Source: AC-32 sp963717725 (GTDB taxonomy: Bacteria > Actinomycetota > Thermoleophilia > Gaiellales > Gaiellaceae). Taken from it: a DNA stretch of 64,000 nucleotides. Position numbers and translations under genes: made by a program. The notes beneath the pieces are model-generated. The model saw nothing but the letters and a program-made list of their open reading frames with translations, had not been told where the DNA came from and did no database searches. Positions within the stretch are counted from its first letter, which is position 1, and the number at the start of each line of letters is the position of its first letter. The stretch is taken from contig CAVQWS010000027.1 of assembly GCA_963717725.1 (NCBI GenBank), forward strand, positions 248,001 to 312,000. Direction: 5' to 3'. Positions 44,595 through 54,973 of this stretch are shown here, piece after piece.

Positions 44595-46238
44595 CTAGCT
44601 CTGCTTCGGCTTGAGGTGGAGGAGCATCACGCCCCAGTCCGGGTTCTCGTACGCGGCCGGCCGCGCGAACGGGTCTCCCTTCAGCACCCAGCCTGCCAGG
44701 TCCTTGGTGTTGTACTGGTACCAGTCGACGCCTTCGGTCACCGGGATCACGGGGATCTCGTTCACCATCACGGCCTCGAGCTGCTTGACGATTTGGTGCT
44801 GCTTCGCCGAGTCGGTGGTCGCCGCGTACTGCTCGATCAGGGCGTCCACCTGCGGGTTCTCGTACCGCTCCCAGTTCGAGGCGGCGGGCTGGCCGATCGG
44901 CGCCGAGTTCTTCGAATAGAGCAGCTGGCGCAGCTCGTAGTACGGCGCCGGCCCGCCCGACTCGTTCCCGTCGTAGGCGAGCTGGTACTTGCCGTTGTAG
45001 ACGTTGTTGTCGTAGGTCGTGCTGGAGAGGTTCTCAGGCGTGATCTTGATCCCGACCGCCTTCAGCTCGTCCTGGATCACCTGCACTGACGCGACCCAAT
45101 CGGAGTAGCCGCCGATGTTCAGAATCCGGAACGAGAGCGGCTTGCCGTCGGGCGACTGGTAGACCCCGTTGACCTTCTTGAAGCCGGCCTGCTGCAGGAT
45201 CGACTCGGCCTTCGCGGGGTCGTAGTTGACCTGCTTGGCGAGACCCTGATCGAGCCAGTCGCTGAACGTCGGCGTCACGATCCCGGTCTGGTTCGAGGGC
45301 GGCTCGTAGCCGTACTCGCCGATCTCCGAGACCTTCGAGCGATCGATTGCGTAGGCCATCGCCTTGCGCACGGCGACGTTCGACAGCACCGGGTCCTTCA
45401 GGTTGATGAAGATCGAGACGTTGACGAGCGGCGGGAACCAGTAATGGTTGTCCGGGCTCTTCTTCAGGTAGTACGAGTTGATGTTCGGGATGAACTGGCT
45501 GCCCCACTGGGCCTTGCCGCTCGCGAGCTGCTGGTTGGCCGGATCGTTCGAGGTGAAGGCCGGGTAGTAGACGGTCTCGATCGTCGGCTTGCCCGCCTGC
45601 CAGTAGCTCGGGTTCTTCTGGTACTTGATTACCTGCGGCGAGCACGAGCTCATGGTGAAGGGCCCCGAGCCGACGGGGTGGTCGTCCTTGTAGGTGACCG
45701 GGTCCTTGATCTTCGACCAGATGTGCTGCGGCACGATCGGGGTCTGCGCGCCGATGTAATAGAAGTACGGCACCGCCGGGCCCTTGAAGTTGAAGATGAC
45801 CTTGTCGCCGTTCTGCGTGACGCTCTTCAGCACCGACCAGGCGGCGTTCAGGTCGAGGGCCGCGTGGCTCTTCAGCAGGTTGAACGTGAACAGCACGTCC
45901 GCCGCCGTGAGCGGCTTGCCGTCCGTCCACTTCAGGTTCGGCCGCATCGTGAACGTGAGCGTCTGGTTGTTGTTGCTCCACGCGTAGGACGAAGCCAGCC
46001 AGTTGGTGGTCGCCCCGCTCTTGAGCCCGTTCACGAAGGTGAGCTCCTCGTAGACCGTCCCGAACGAGAGGAAGTTCACGTTCGCGTTGAAGGGGTTGAA
46101 CCCGCAGGTCCAGGTGGTCCCCTGCTCGTTCGAGATGGTGACGGAGGTGCTACCGCCCTTCGAGCTCGACTTCTTGTTGCTGCCGCACGCGGTCGCCGCG
46201 AGGCCGACCACCAGCGCCAGGACGAGCAGGCGTTTCAT
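44595..46238 (-). CDS. Family 5 ABC substrate-binding lipoprotein (OppA/DppA type)
   Basis: The 547-residue lipoprotein has signal MKRLLVLALVVGLAATAC with the lipobox Cys at 18, which Lgt would modify, and then a Ser/Lys linker. The SBP_bac_5 fold is supported by LTFTMRPNLKWTDGKPLTAADVLFTFNLL near residues 90-118 and VRKAMAYAIDRSKV in the middle. Family 5 proteins bind peptides, but many bind oligosaccharides such as cellobiose. The flanking GH4 and sugar-kinase genes favour a glycoside ligand. ATG at 46238 overlaps the kinase stop. Confidence 0.92.
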   Translation of the reverse strand: MKRLLVLALVVGLAATACGSNKKSSSKGGSTSVTISNEQGTTWTCGFNPFNANVNFLSFGTVYEELTFVNGLKSGATTNWLASSYAWSNNNQTLTFTMRPNLKWTDGKPLTAADVLFTFNLLKSHAALDLNAAWSVLKSVTQNGDKVIFNFKGPAVPYFYYIGAQTPIVPQHIWSKIKDPVTYKDDHPVGSGPFTMSSCSPQVIKYQKNPSYWQAGKPTIETVYYPAFTSNDPANQQLASGKAQWGSQFIPNINSYYLKKSPDNHYWFPPLVNVSIFINLKDPVLSNVAVRKAMAYAIDRSKVSEIGEYGYEPPSNQTGIVTPTFSDWLDQGLAKQVNYDPAKAESILQQAGFKKVNGVYQSPDGKPLSFRILNIGGYSDWVASVQVIQDELKAVGIKITPENLSSTTYDNNVYNGKYQLAYDGNESGGPAPYYELRQLLYSKNSAPIGQPAASNWERYENPQVDALIEQYAATTDSAKQHQIVKQLEAVMVNEIPVIPVTEGVDWYQYNTKDLAGWVLKGDPFARPAAYENPDWGVMLLHLKPKQS

Positions 46239-47281
46239 CTTCGACTCCTTCCAGGTCGCGCGCGACCGTCGGGGGATTGCGGGGTTTCAACGTTCGTGAA
46301 GACACGGCCGAGCTCGCGCCGCAGGCGCTCCTTCGCGCCTGCGGCGGCGGCGAGCTCGTCGAGGCCAAGGAGTGCTGCGCCGACGATCGGCGGCGAGCTC
46401 GTCACGTGGACGCTCGCAGCGGGCGCGACCCGGGCCAGACCGGCCTTCACCGCTCCGATCAGCCGTGGGTCGCCCGACTGCATGAGGCCGCCGCCGAGAG
46501 CGACAGGGATCGGCTCGTCCGTCAGCTCGAGGCGTTCGAGCGTGACGCGGATCATGGTCACGACCTCCTCGGCGAGACGGTCGACGATCGCCCGGGCCGT
46601 GGCGTCGTGCTCGGCCTCGGCGAAGACGACCGGCGCCAGCTCAACCACGCGGCGCTCGGCGATGCGGCCTGCGTGGACCGCCTCGGCGAGCTGCATCGGC
46701 GTCTCGAGCCCGAAATGCTCAGGAACCGCGCGCTCGAGGGTCGTCTTCTCGCTGCGCCCGTCCTCGCTCCGCGCCGCTGCGAGCGTCGCGGCAAGGCCGA
46801 CGTCGTAGCCGCCGCCCCAATCTCCCGTCGTCCAGCCGAGCGCCGGGAAGCGAGCGTGGCGCCCGTCGGGCGTGACGCCGACGCAGTTGATCCCGGCGCC
46901 GCAGACGACCGCGACGCCCCAGCCGTCCTTCGTGCCGGCGCGCAGCACGGCGAGGGTGTCGTTGCCGACCGTGACGTTCACTGCGAAGCCGCGCGCCCCC
47001 GCCGCCTCCTGCATCTGCTCGACCTCTGACGGGAAATCGACGCCGGCGAGCAGCAGGTGCCCGACGTCGGCGGCCGGGCCGGCGCCGTTCTCGATGCCCG
47101 CCTCGGAGAGCGCCCGTGCAAGCAGGTCGTCGATCACCTCCAGCGCCCCATCGAGGCCGAGGTGGTGCGGCGAGCTCAACCCGCCGCGGACGAGCGAGAG
47201 CACTTCGCCGTCGCCGCGCACCAGCGCAAGGTCGGTCTTCGAGTTGCCTCCGTCGATCGCCAAGACGAGCGGGGCGCTCAC
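46235..47281 (-). CDS. BadF/BadG/BcrA/BcrD-type sugar kinase (N-acetylglucosamine-kinase-like)
   Basis: The 348-residue protein has the ASKHA kinase fold. The phosphate-1 loop VLAIDGGNSKTDLALV, a GAGINCVGV phosphate-2 loop and the ALGGGLMQSGD adenosine loop are present. Bacterial homologues phosphorylate N-acetylglucosamine or related hexosamines; the subfamily cannot be fixed by eye. In this operon it could phosphorylate an imported sugar or disaccharide before or after the GH4 step. GTG at 47281 overlaps the GH4 stop. Confidence 0.82.
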   Translation of the reverse strand: MSAPLVLAIDGGNSKTDLALVRGDGEVLSLVRGGLSSPHHLGLDGALEVIDDLLARALSEAGIENGAGPAADVGHLLLAGVDFPSEVEQMQEAAGARGFAVNVTVGNDTLAVLRAGTKDGWGVAVVCGAGINCVGVTPDGRHARFPALGWTTGDWGGGYDVGLAATLAAARSEDGRSEKTTLERAVPEHFGLETPMQLAEAVHAGRIAERRVVELAPVVFAEAEHDATARAIVDRLAEEVVTMIRVTLERLELTDEPIPVALGGGLMQSGDPRLIGAVKAGLARVAPAASVHVTSSPPIVGAALLGLDELAAAAGAKERLRRELGRVFTNVETPQSPDGRARPGRSRR

Positions 47282-48555
47282 GCGACCGCCTCCGGGGCGT
47301 CGAACTGCGGGAGGTGCTCGCGGTCGGCGGCGAGCAGTTGCTCGGTCAGCTCTTCGACCGGCGCCACCTGCCCGACGAGCGGGTGCGCGAGCAGCGCCTT
47401 GTAGACGAGCTCGCGGTCGCCGGCAATCGCGGCCGCCGCGGCGAGCCGCTCGTAGGCGGCGACGTGCTGGGCGAGCCCGAGGTACTCGGGTGCGAGCGGC
47501 GGCTGCTCGAGCGGCTCCGGGCCTCGCGCGGTGATCCGGGCCGGCACCTCGACGGCGTCGTCGTCGGCGAGGCCGGCAATCGTGCCGTTGTTGCGGACGT
47601 CGACGACCTGGACGTCGCCCGCGCCGCTCGCGAGGGAGGCGACGAGCTGCGTGGCGGCCTCGCTGTAGAAGGCACCACCGCGCCGCTCGAGTAGCTTCGG
47701 CTTCGTCGTCAGCGTCGGATCGCGGTACAGCTCGAGCAGCTCGCGCTCGATCTCGGCCACCTCGGCGGCGCGAGGCTTGCCGACGAGCTGGGAGGCCAGC
47801 TCCTCGTCGTGGAAGTAGAAGTAGCGGAGGTAGTACGACGGGATCACGCCGAGCCGCTCGAGCAGCGCGCGAGGCAAGTCGACGCTCGCGGCGAGCTCGT
47901 CGCCCCGGTCGGCGAGCAGGTCGGGCAGGACATCCTCGCCGTCGAGCAAGAGCGCCCGCACCCAGGTCAGGTGGTTGAGACCGACCTGGTCGACCAGGAC
48001 GCGCTCGGGCTCGACGCCGAGCAGCGTCGCGGCGGAGCGCTGGATCCCGATCGCGACGTTGCAGAGACCGACCGCGCGGTGACCCGCGTCGAGCAGGCTG
48101 CGCGTCACGATCCCGACCGGGTTCGTGAAGTCGACGATCCAGGCGTCGTCGGCGGCGAGCTCGCGCACGCGGGCTGCGATCTCGAGCACGACCGGAACCG
48201 TGCGCAGCGCCTTCGCCAACCCGCCGGCGCCCGTCGTCTCCTGGCCGATGCAGCCGCAGGCGAGCGGGATCGTCTCGTCGGAAAGCCGGGCCTGCTGGCC
48301 GCCGACGCGAAGCTGGATCAGCACGAACGACGCGCCGTCGAGCGCCCGCTCGAGGTCGTCCGTGATTGCGAGCTTTCCTTCGTAGCCGGCCGCGTCCAGC
48401 ATGCGCGTGGCGAGACCGCCGACGACCTCGCGGCGCTTGGGATCGATGTCGTGCAGGACGACCTCGGTCAGCTCGAGCCGCTCGCGCTCGCGCGCCAACC
48501 CCGCCACCAGCTCCGGGGTGTAGGTCGAGCCGCCGCCGACGACGGCGAGCTTCAC
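47278..48555 (-). CDS. Glycoside hydrolase family 4 enzyme (6-phospho-beta-glucosidase-like)
   Basis: The 425-residue NAD- and metal-dependent glycosidase starts LAVVGGGSTYTPELV (nucleotide loop, 4-18). N145-P146 in DFTNPVG, metal ligand C165 in GLCNVAIG and H195 in GLNHLTW match GH4 catalytic positions, so it should be active by the redox-elimination mechanism. The overall pattern is closest to the 6-phospho-beta-glucosidase branch. GTG at 48555 has GGAG eight bases upstream. First gene of the kinase and ABC operon. Confidence 0.88.
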   Translation of the reverse strand: MKLAVVGGGSTYTPELVAGLARERERLELTEVVLHDIDPKRREVVGGLATRMLDAAGYEGKLAITDDLERALDGASFVLIQLRVGGQQARLSDETIPLACGCIGQETTGAGGLAKALRTVPVVLEIAARVRELAADDAWIVDFTNPVGIVTRSLLDAGHRAVGLCNVAIGIQRSAATLLGVEPERVLVDQVGLNHLTWVRALLLDGEDVLPDLLADRGDELAASVDLPRALLERLGVIPSYYLRYFYFHDEELASQLVGKPRAAEVAEIERELLELYRDPTLTTKPKLLERRGGAFYSEAATQLVASLASGAGDVQVVDVRNNGTIAGLADDDAVEVPARITARGPEPLEQPPLAPEYLGLAQHVAAYERLAAAAAIAGDRELVYKALLAHPLVGQVAPVEELTEQLLAADREHLPQFDAPEAVA

Positions 48556-48701
48556 CGCTGGACTCCGACCATCTGCAGCGCAGCAACCTCCTGGAGCTGG
48601 CGAATCGTGTTAGGAACCCAGACGAGGTGACCTTCTCACTCCCGCACGACGGAGTCAAGGCGTAGGAATCCTGCCCATCTTGGGTTAATGTCCTTGACCA
48701 G
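48556..48701. promoter_or_regulatory. Divergent promoter region of the GH4 operon and its ROK regulator
   Basis: These 146 bases separate the GH4 and ROK starts and must contain both promoters. I see an inverted pair GTCAAGG (48654-48660) and CCTTGAC (48692-48698), seven bases each with a 31-base spacer, the right arm ending four bases before the regulator ATG. An AT-richer TTGGGTTAATG lies between. The pair could be a looped or half-site operator, but the spacing is long, so the assignment is tentative. Confidence 0.4.
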
Positions 48702-49841
48702 ATGGCCGTCACCCGCCGGGCCACGCCGCCGCTGCTCCGGGCGCTGAACGAGCGGACCGTGCTCGAGGCGATCCGCGAAGGCGCACCGATCTCGCGCGCC
48801 GAGATCTCGCGCCGCTCGGGGATCTCCAAGCCGACGGTCTCCCTCGCGCTGCGTTCGCTGCTCGACGCCGGGCTCGTTCGCGAGGCCGCGCGCGGGCCGG
48901 ACGGCCCGGGCTACGGAGCCGTCTACTTCGAGGCTGTGGCCGAGGCCGCGCTGGTGCTCGGGCTCGACCTCGGCGCACGCTTCGTCCGTGGTGCGCTCTG
49001 CGACCTCGAGGGCGCGATCCGCGCGCGCCAGGACCTCGAGCTGGCCAGCGCGGATGCCGCGGGAGCGACGGAGGCGATCGCGCGCCTTCGCGCGTCCATG
49101 CTGGACACGGCCGCGCTCGACCCTTCGCTCGTCGACTGCGTCGTCATCGGCGTTCCGGGCGTGGTCGCCGCCGACGGGACGCTGCAGGTGACCGAGAACG
49201 TCGCCGGCCTCGAGGGTCGCCGCTTCGGCGAGGAGCTCCAGGCGGCACTCGACGTCCCGGTCACGCTCGAGAACGACGTCAACCTCGCCGCGCTGGGCGA
49301 GCAGTGGCAAGGAGTCGCGCGAGGGGTCGCCGACTTCGTCTTCCTCTCTGTCGGGACCGGCATGGGCGCAGGGCTCGTGCTCGGAGGCGAGCTCCATCGC
49401 GGCCGCCACGGTGCGGCCGGCGAGCTCGACTTCGCCCTCGTCGGGTTCGGCGAGACGGTCGACCCGTCCGCGCCGCAGGTCGCCGAGCTCGCCCGCGCCC
49501 ACGCCGAGCTCCGAGCCGAGCCGCGCGCCGTCTTCGGAGCCGCTCGCACCGGCGATCCCGCGGCCCGCGCCGTCGTCGACGAGATCGCACGACGGATCGC
49601 GCTGCACGTCGCGCCAGTCGCGGCAGTGGCCGACGTCGAGCTCGTCGTCCTCGGCGGCGGGATCGGCGCGAACGGCGACCTGCTCCTCGACCCGGTCGCC
49701 CGGCTTCTGTCCGAGTGGCTGCCCTTTGCCCCCCGGGTCGAGGTCTCGACGCTGGGTGAGGCCGCCGTGCTGACCGGAGCGATCGCGGTCGGCCTCGAAG
49801 CGGCGCTCGAGAACGTCTTCGCCAGGCGAGCGCCGGCCTGA
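48702..49841 (+). CDS. ROK family transcriptional regulator (NagC/XylR type)
   Basis: The 379-residue protein has an N-terminal winged helix (about 10-65; AEISRRSGISKPTVSLALRSLLDAGL) and a ROK sugar-kinase-like domain (LGLDLGARFVRGAL; VPVTLENDVNLAALGE; VFLSVGTGMGAGLVL). The zinc-binding CxCGxxGC loop of kinases and most ROK repressors is missing; that stretch reads GELDFALVGFGE. It probably senses the sugar or sugar phosphate handled by the divergent operon and represses it. Confidence 0.9.
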   Translation: MAVTRRATPPLLRALNERTVLEAIREGAPISRAEISRRSGISKPTVSLALRSLLDAGLVREAARGPDGPGYGAVYFEAVAEAALVLGLDLGARFVRGALCDLEGAIRARQDLELASADAAGATEAIARLRASMLDTAALDPSLVDCVVIGVPGVVAADGTLQVTENVAGLEGRRFGEELQAALDVPVTLENDVNLAALGEQWQGVARGVADFVFLSVGTGMGAGLVLGGELHRGRHGAAGELDFALVGFGETVDPSAPQVAELARAHAELRAEPRAVFGAARTGDPAARAVVDEIARRIALHVAPVAAVADVELVVLGGGIGANGDLLLDPVARLLSEWLPFAPRVEVSTLGEAAVLTGAIAVGLEAALENVFARRAPA

Positions 49842-49879
49842 CGCGCCGGCGCTTCGACGCCCCTAGGTTGTCGGCCGGC

Positions 49880-50140
49880 TCAACGCATCTCGTTCACGAG
49901 CTTCGCGGACACATCGCTCGCCCTCTCGTCGTGTACACGCGAGCCAGGCCGAAGGGTTTCCCGACGCGGCCGAAACGGGGCGTCTTCGAGCCGCGGCGCC
50001 GGGTGCCCGTTCTCGGTCCGCAGCCGCTCGATCAGCTCCGACGCCTCGGCACGCGTCCGTGGATACGCCTCTCCTGCCCGCTCGCACAGCGCGCCGGCGA
50101 GTGCGTAGACCTGCCTCACCGTCGGGCGTCCGTCCCTCAT
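49880..50140 (-). CDS. Small hypothetical protein (DUF3072-like)
   Basis: The 86-residue protein starts at ATG 50140 (MRDGRPTVRQVYALAGALCERAGE). The core PRTRAEASELIERLRTENG resembles the short helical DUF3072-type sequence (a conserved Q...L..L....GE / T..EAS..I..L pattern), but I cannot confirm it. A basic Pro/Arg tail follows. It lies downstream of the two PRC-barrel genes on the same strand, with a 59-base gap. Function unknown. Confidence 0.6.
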   Translation of the reverse strand: MRDGRPTVRQVYALAGALCERAGEAYPRTRAEASELIERLRTENGHPAPRLEDAPFRPRRETLRPGSRVHDERASDVSAKLVNEMR

Positions 50141-50199
50141 GACTCCATTGAGCCAGAGAAGGTGTGACGTGTCCGTGCCGGCTCTGTGCCTACTTCGAG

Positions 50200-50466
50200 T
50201 CAGTCGCGGATGACGAGCTTTGCGCCGACGCGGAGAACCCGCGTCCAAGGGATCGCAGGATGGCCATGCACCTTCGCGTGGCTGGGACCCCCGGTGCCAC
50301 CGGTGCCCACGCCGTAGCGCTCGAGGAAGCCCATAGGGCCGCACGCGAGCCCGGTCACCCGCAGGCGCCCGCTCCTCCCGAGCTCGCCTCGGATGTCGTG
50401 CACCTTGCCGTGCGACAGTCCGGACTCGGTCACCACCTCGCGCTTCAGCAGCTCCGAAAGACGCAT
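50200..50466 (-). CDS. Small PRC-barrel-like protein
   Basis: The 88-residue protein starts MRLSELLKREVVTESGLSHGKVHDIRGEL, the opening strand and turn of PRC-barrel domains, and ends IPWTRVLRVGAKLVIRD, the usual closing strand. A Gly/Thr-rich loop (GVGTGGTGGP) sits between. PRC barrels mediate binding to partner proteins or RNA. The ATG overlaps the stop of the larger PRC-like gene by one base (TGATG). It is part of the NRAMP operon. Confidence 0.65.
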   Translation of the reverse strand: MRLSELLKREVVTESGLSHGKVHDIRGELGRSGRLRVTGLACGPMGFLERYGVGTGGTGGPSHAKVHGHPAIPWTRVLRVGAKLVIRD

Positions 50467-50810
50467 CAGGAACCAGGCACCTTGCCGACGAGCCTCGACC
50501 AGCGCGGGTCCCCGCGATTGAGGCGCAGCTCCGAGGCCGGCCGCTTGAGCTTCACGACCGACGAGACCGACTCGACCTCAGCCCAGGGCACGTGCACTGC
50601 GTCGCCGGCGAGTTGTCCGGCGAGCCTCCCGAGCAGCCCGCGCTTCCGCCACGCATTGCCGCCGACGATGATCTCGACCACCTCGGGCGAGCCTGTGTCG
50701 AGCCCGGTCAGCTCGAGGTCGTCGACCTTGCCGCAGTTCACCCCGTCGGCGTCCACGAGCTGGTGGTCGAGGATCCCCAGTGCGATGTCGACTTCGACGG
50801 GCTTGCTCAT
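50466..50810 (-). CDS. PRC-barrel-like protein
   Basis: The 114-residue protein contains LGILDHQLVDADGVNCGKVDDLELTG, a second PRC-barrel-type beta pattern, followed by VVEIIVGGNAWRKRGLLG and VPWAEVESVSSVVKLK. No membrane helix is present. The ATG overlaps the NRAMP stop by four bases (ATGA), so it is translated with the transporter, which makes a cytosolic regulatory or assembly partner plausible. Confidence 0.65.
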   Translation of the reverse strand: MSKPVEVDIALGILDHQLVDADGVNCGKVDDLELTGLDTGSPEVVEIIVGGNAWRKRGLLGRLAGQLAGDAVHVPWAEVESVSSVVKLKRPASELRLNRGDPRWSRLVGKVPGS

Positions 50811-52042
50811 CCCTGCCCGCCGTTCGTGATCAGCAGTAGTGGGATCGCCGCGAGCGCGATCGCGATGATCACGATGAAGTAGACGGCGCCCAGCACGTTT
50901 GCCAGCCGTCCGTTCGTCTTCGAGCCCATGTAGGAGCGATCGTTCGCAATCAGCAGGATCGGCAGGTAGGTCAGCGGCAGGGCCACCACCGAGAAGATGA
51001 CCGAATACTCCGTCAGCTTCACCGGGTCATAGCCGGTCATCACCACGAGCGCGGCGAGCGCGAAGATCACGACCCACCAGAGCGTGAAGCGCGATGCGGC
51101 CGCAGGGCGCTCCTTCTTGCCCCAGCGCCAGCCGAAGAACTGTGCCGTGTTGTACGCGCCGGAGAACGAGGTCTCGATCGCCGCGCCACCGACTGCGAAG
51201 AGGATTCCGACGAGAGCGAGCAAGAGGCCCACTTTCCCGAAGGCATGCGCGGCCGCCAGCGCAGGCGTGCCCAGAAACTGCGGGTCGATGCTCTGCGGTA
51301 GGAACAGAGCGCCCGCGACGATCATCAGCGAGAACGACAGAAAGCCGCCGAGCCCGTAACCGATCATCGCGGTCACCTTGTTCAGGCCGAGCTCGCTCAG
51401 GCCCCAGCCGTCCTCGACCGCGCCAGACGAATAGAAGTAGACCTCGTACGGCGTCATCGCAGCGCCGAGCAGGCCAACGACGAAGTAGAGGTAGACCGAC
51501 AGGCTGCCGCCGGTGTGATGGCCGGGGACGAACCCGTGGGCGACCATCCCCCAGTCCGGGTGCAGCTTGATCGCGGCGACGGCGAAGACGAGGAGACAGA
51601 GGCCCAGGTAGCCGAACACCCGCTCGATCCACTCGAACGGGAGCGCCCACGAGACCACGACCAGCCCGAGAAGGGCGAGGGCGATCAGCAGCCGGTAGGG
51701 CAGGCCCGAGAGGAGCTGGAGGCAGATCGCGACGCCGCCGATCTCGGCCGCGCAGGTCAGCAGGTTGACGACTCCGGACGCGATCAGCGTCCCGAGGCCC
51801 GCACCGAAACCGGCCCGCTCGCGGACGAGGTCGAACACCGGCCGCTTGGCGACGGCCGCGACGCGCCCGCACATCTCCGAGTAGACGATGATCCCGACCA
51901 CTCCGACCACGACGACCCACAGCAGCTGATAGCCGAAGGTCGCCCCGGCCTGGGTGTTGAAGACGAGGTCGCCGATGTCGACAAAGCCCCCGATCGCCGA
52001 GAGGATGCCGAGCGCGACCGCCAGGACGTTCTTCAGGCTCAC
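50807..52042 (-). CDS. NRAMP-family metal transporter, non-canonical metal site
   Basis: The 411-residue protein has about eleven membrane helices and the LeuT-fold spacing of NRAMP proteins (RERAGFGAGLGTLIASGVVN, EIGGVAICLQL). In canonical MntH proteins helix 1 carries DPGN and helix 6 MPH. Here helix 1 reads DIGD (22-25) and helix 6 reads AAMTPYEVYFYSSG. The metal-binding Asn and the helix-6 Met-Pro-His pattern are therefore replaced. This suggests an altered ion preference, as in NRAMP-related magnesium transporters, but the ion is not predictable here. It is coupled to a lipoprotein gene and two PRC-like genes. Confidence 0.85.
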   Translation of the reverse strand: MSLKNVLAVALGILSAIGGFVDIGDLVFNTQAGATFGYQLLWVVVVGVVGIIVYSEMCGRVAAVAKRPVFDLVRERAGFGAGLGTLIASGVVNLLTCAAEIGGVAICLQLLSGLPYRLLIALALLGLVVVSWALPFEWIERVFGYLGLCLLVFAVAAIKLHPDWGMVAHGFVPGHHTGGSLSVYLYFVVGLLGAAMTPYEVYFYSSGAVEDGWGLSELGLNKVTAMIGYGLGGFLSFSLMIVAGALFLPQSIDPQFLGTPALAAAHAFGKVGLLLALVGILFAVGGAAIETSFSGAYNTAQFFGWRWGKKERPAAASRFTLWWVVIFALAALVVMTGYDPVKLTEYSVIFSVVALPLTYLPILLIANDRSYMGSKTNGRLANVLGAVYFIVIIAIALAAIPLLLITNGGQG

Positions 52043-52442
52043 CCGAGCTCCTCGGCGGCCTTCGAGAGCTCCTCCGCGAGGCGGAGCTGCTCGCTCTTCG
52101 AGGCGTGCCCGAGTTGCTTCAGGTCGGCGCTGACCTCGCTCGCGAGGGACGCGACCCGCCGGAGCTTCGGCTCGAGCGCGGGCTCCGTCGTGGCCGTCTG
52201 CAGCGAGGCGGCGGCCTTCGAGGCTGCCTTGGCGAGCGCCTCGGAGTGCACGCGCGTGTAGATCGCGGTGGTCTTGCCCGCTGCCGAGTCACGGGCCAGG
52301 AGCGCGCCCTCGGCGGCGAGGGACTGCAGCGACGTGGACTGCGTCGTGATCGCCTTGGCACTCAGGGACCCGCCGCCGCCACAAGCGCAGGCGGACAGCG
52401 CGATTCCGACCACGAGGACGAGTGCGCCGCTACGGTGCCTCA

Positions 52443-52449
<7 letters not shown>
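52039..52449 (-). CDS. Hypothetical lipoprotein
   Basis: The 136-residue protein starts at GTG 52449 with ALRHRSGALVLVVGIALSACAC, a signal peptide with lipobox LSAC, and then a helical domain rich in Ala, Ser and Lys (ATTEPALEPKLRRVASLASEVSADLKQLG). The mature part is probably a helical bundle. Its stop overlaps the NRAMP GTG (GTGA). The 5' end overlaps the divergent typA start by seven bases, so its promoter must lie within typA coding DNA. Function unknown. Confidence 0.65.
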
Positions 52450-54305
<1,856 letters not shown>

Positions 54306-54382
54306 ACCCAACAAGGGCTTCCTGATCGACCGGCTCTCGTTCGACTCGGACTTCTAGAGAAACCGCGTCTTAGCACTCAGCG

Positions 54383-54415
54383 CTGCGAGGCCCCGCGATG
54401 CGCGGGGCCTCGCAG
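54383..54415. terminator. Bidirectional hairpin terminator between typA and VOC genes
   Basis: CTGCGAGGCCCCGCG (54383-54397) and CGCGGGGCCTCGCAG (54401-54415) form a perfect 15-base stem with an ATG loop. It lies 77 bases after the typA stop and seven bases beyond the stop of the convergent VOC gene. Its strength and position suit termination of both transcripts, although no U-tract follows. Confidence 0.85.
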
Positions 54416-54422
54416 CCACTTC

Positions 54423-54890
54423 TCAGCCCATCTCGGCCATCGCAGCCTTGCTGCGCTCGGCCATCTCCTCCTCGGAGAGGTCTTCCTTGTGCGTCGCCAC
54501 AGACCACACCTGCCCGAACGGATCGGCCAGCGTCCCGAAGCGGTCGCCCCAGAACATGTCCTCGAGCTCCGAGACCACGGTCGCCCCGGCCTGTTGCGCC
54601 TGCTCGAAGGTCGCGTCGACGTCGTCGACATACATGAAGACCGAGGCAGTCGGCCCGCCCCGCTCCGTCGGCGGTCGCACGTTCGAATGCGGAAACGGAT
54701 CTGAGAGCATCAGCTTCGAGTCTCCGATCTGCAGCTCCGCGTGCGCGACCGACCCGTCCGGGCCGGGCATGCGCACAACCTCCTCCGCTCCGAACGCCTC
54801 CTTGTAGAACTCGATCGCGCGCGAGGCGTCTTCCACGGCCAGGTACGGCGTCAGGCTGTGGTAGCCCTCCGGAATCGGGTTGGCGGCCAT
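54423..54890 (-). CDS. VOC family protein (PhnB/glyoxalase-like)
   Basis: The 155-residue protein starts SLTPYLAVEDASRAIEFYKEAFGAEEVVRM, the usual opening of PhnB-like VOC proteins, and continues HAELQIGDSKLMLSD, VFMYVDDVDATFEQAQQAGA and FWGDRFGTLADPFGQVWSVATH. A C-terminal helix (DLSEEEMAERSKAAM) is common in the group. The ATG at 54890 has GGAGGGA upstream. No defined substrate is known for most members. Confidence 0.85.
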   Translation of the reverse strand: MAANPIPEGYHSLTPYLAVEDASRAIEFYKEAFGAEEVVRMPGPDGSVAHAELQIGDSKLMLSDPFPHSNVRPPTERGGPTASVFMYVDDVDATFEQAQQAGATVVSELEDMFWGDRFGTLADPFGQVWSVATHKEDLSEEEMAERSKAAMAEMG

Positions 54891-54973
54891 GATTCCCTCC
54901 TTCCGTAGCGGTCGCGCTCGATTCTAGGTTCCCGGAGTTGACTTCGGCGAGCCCGGGTGCGCTGAATCCGTGG

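Noticed and set aside
48556..48701. A confident ROK operator in the GH4/ROK spacer
   Set aside because: The only inverted pair has a 31-base spacer, too long for a typical ROK site, so it is listed only as tentative.
46235..48829. An 864-residue frame covering GH4 and kinase genes
   Set aside because: Only the last 348 residues are a kinase; the upstream part is GH4 DNA in the wrong frame.
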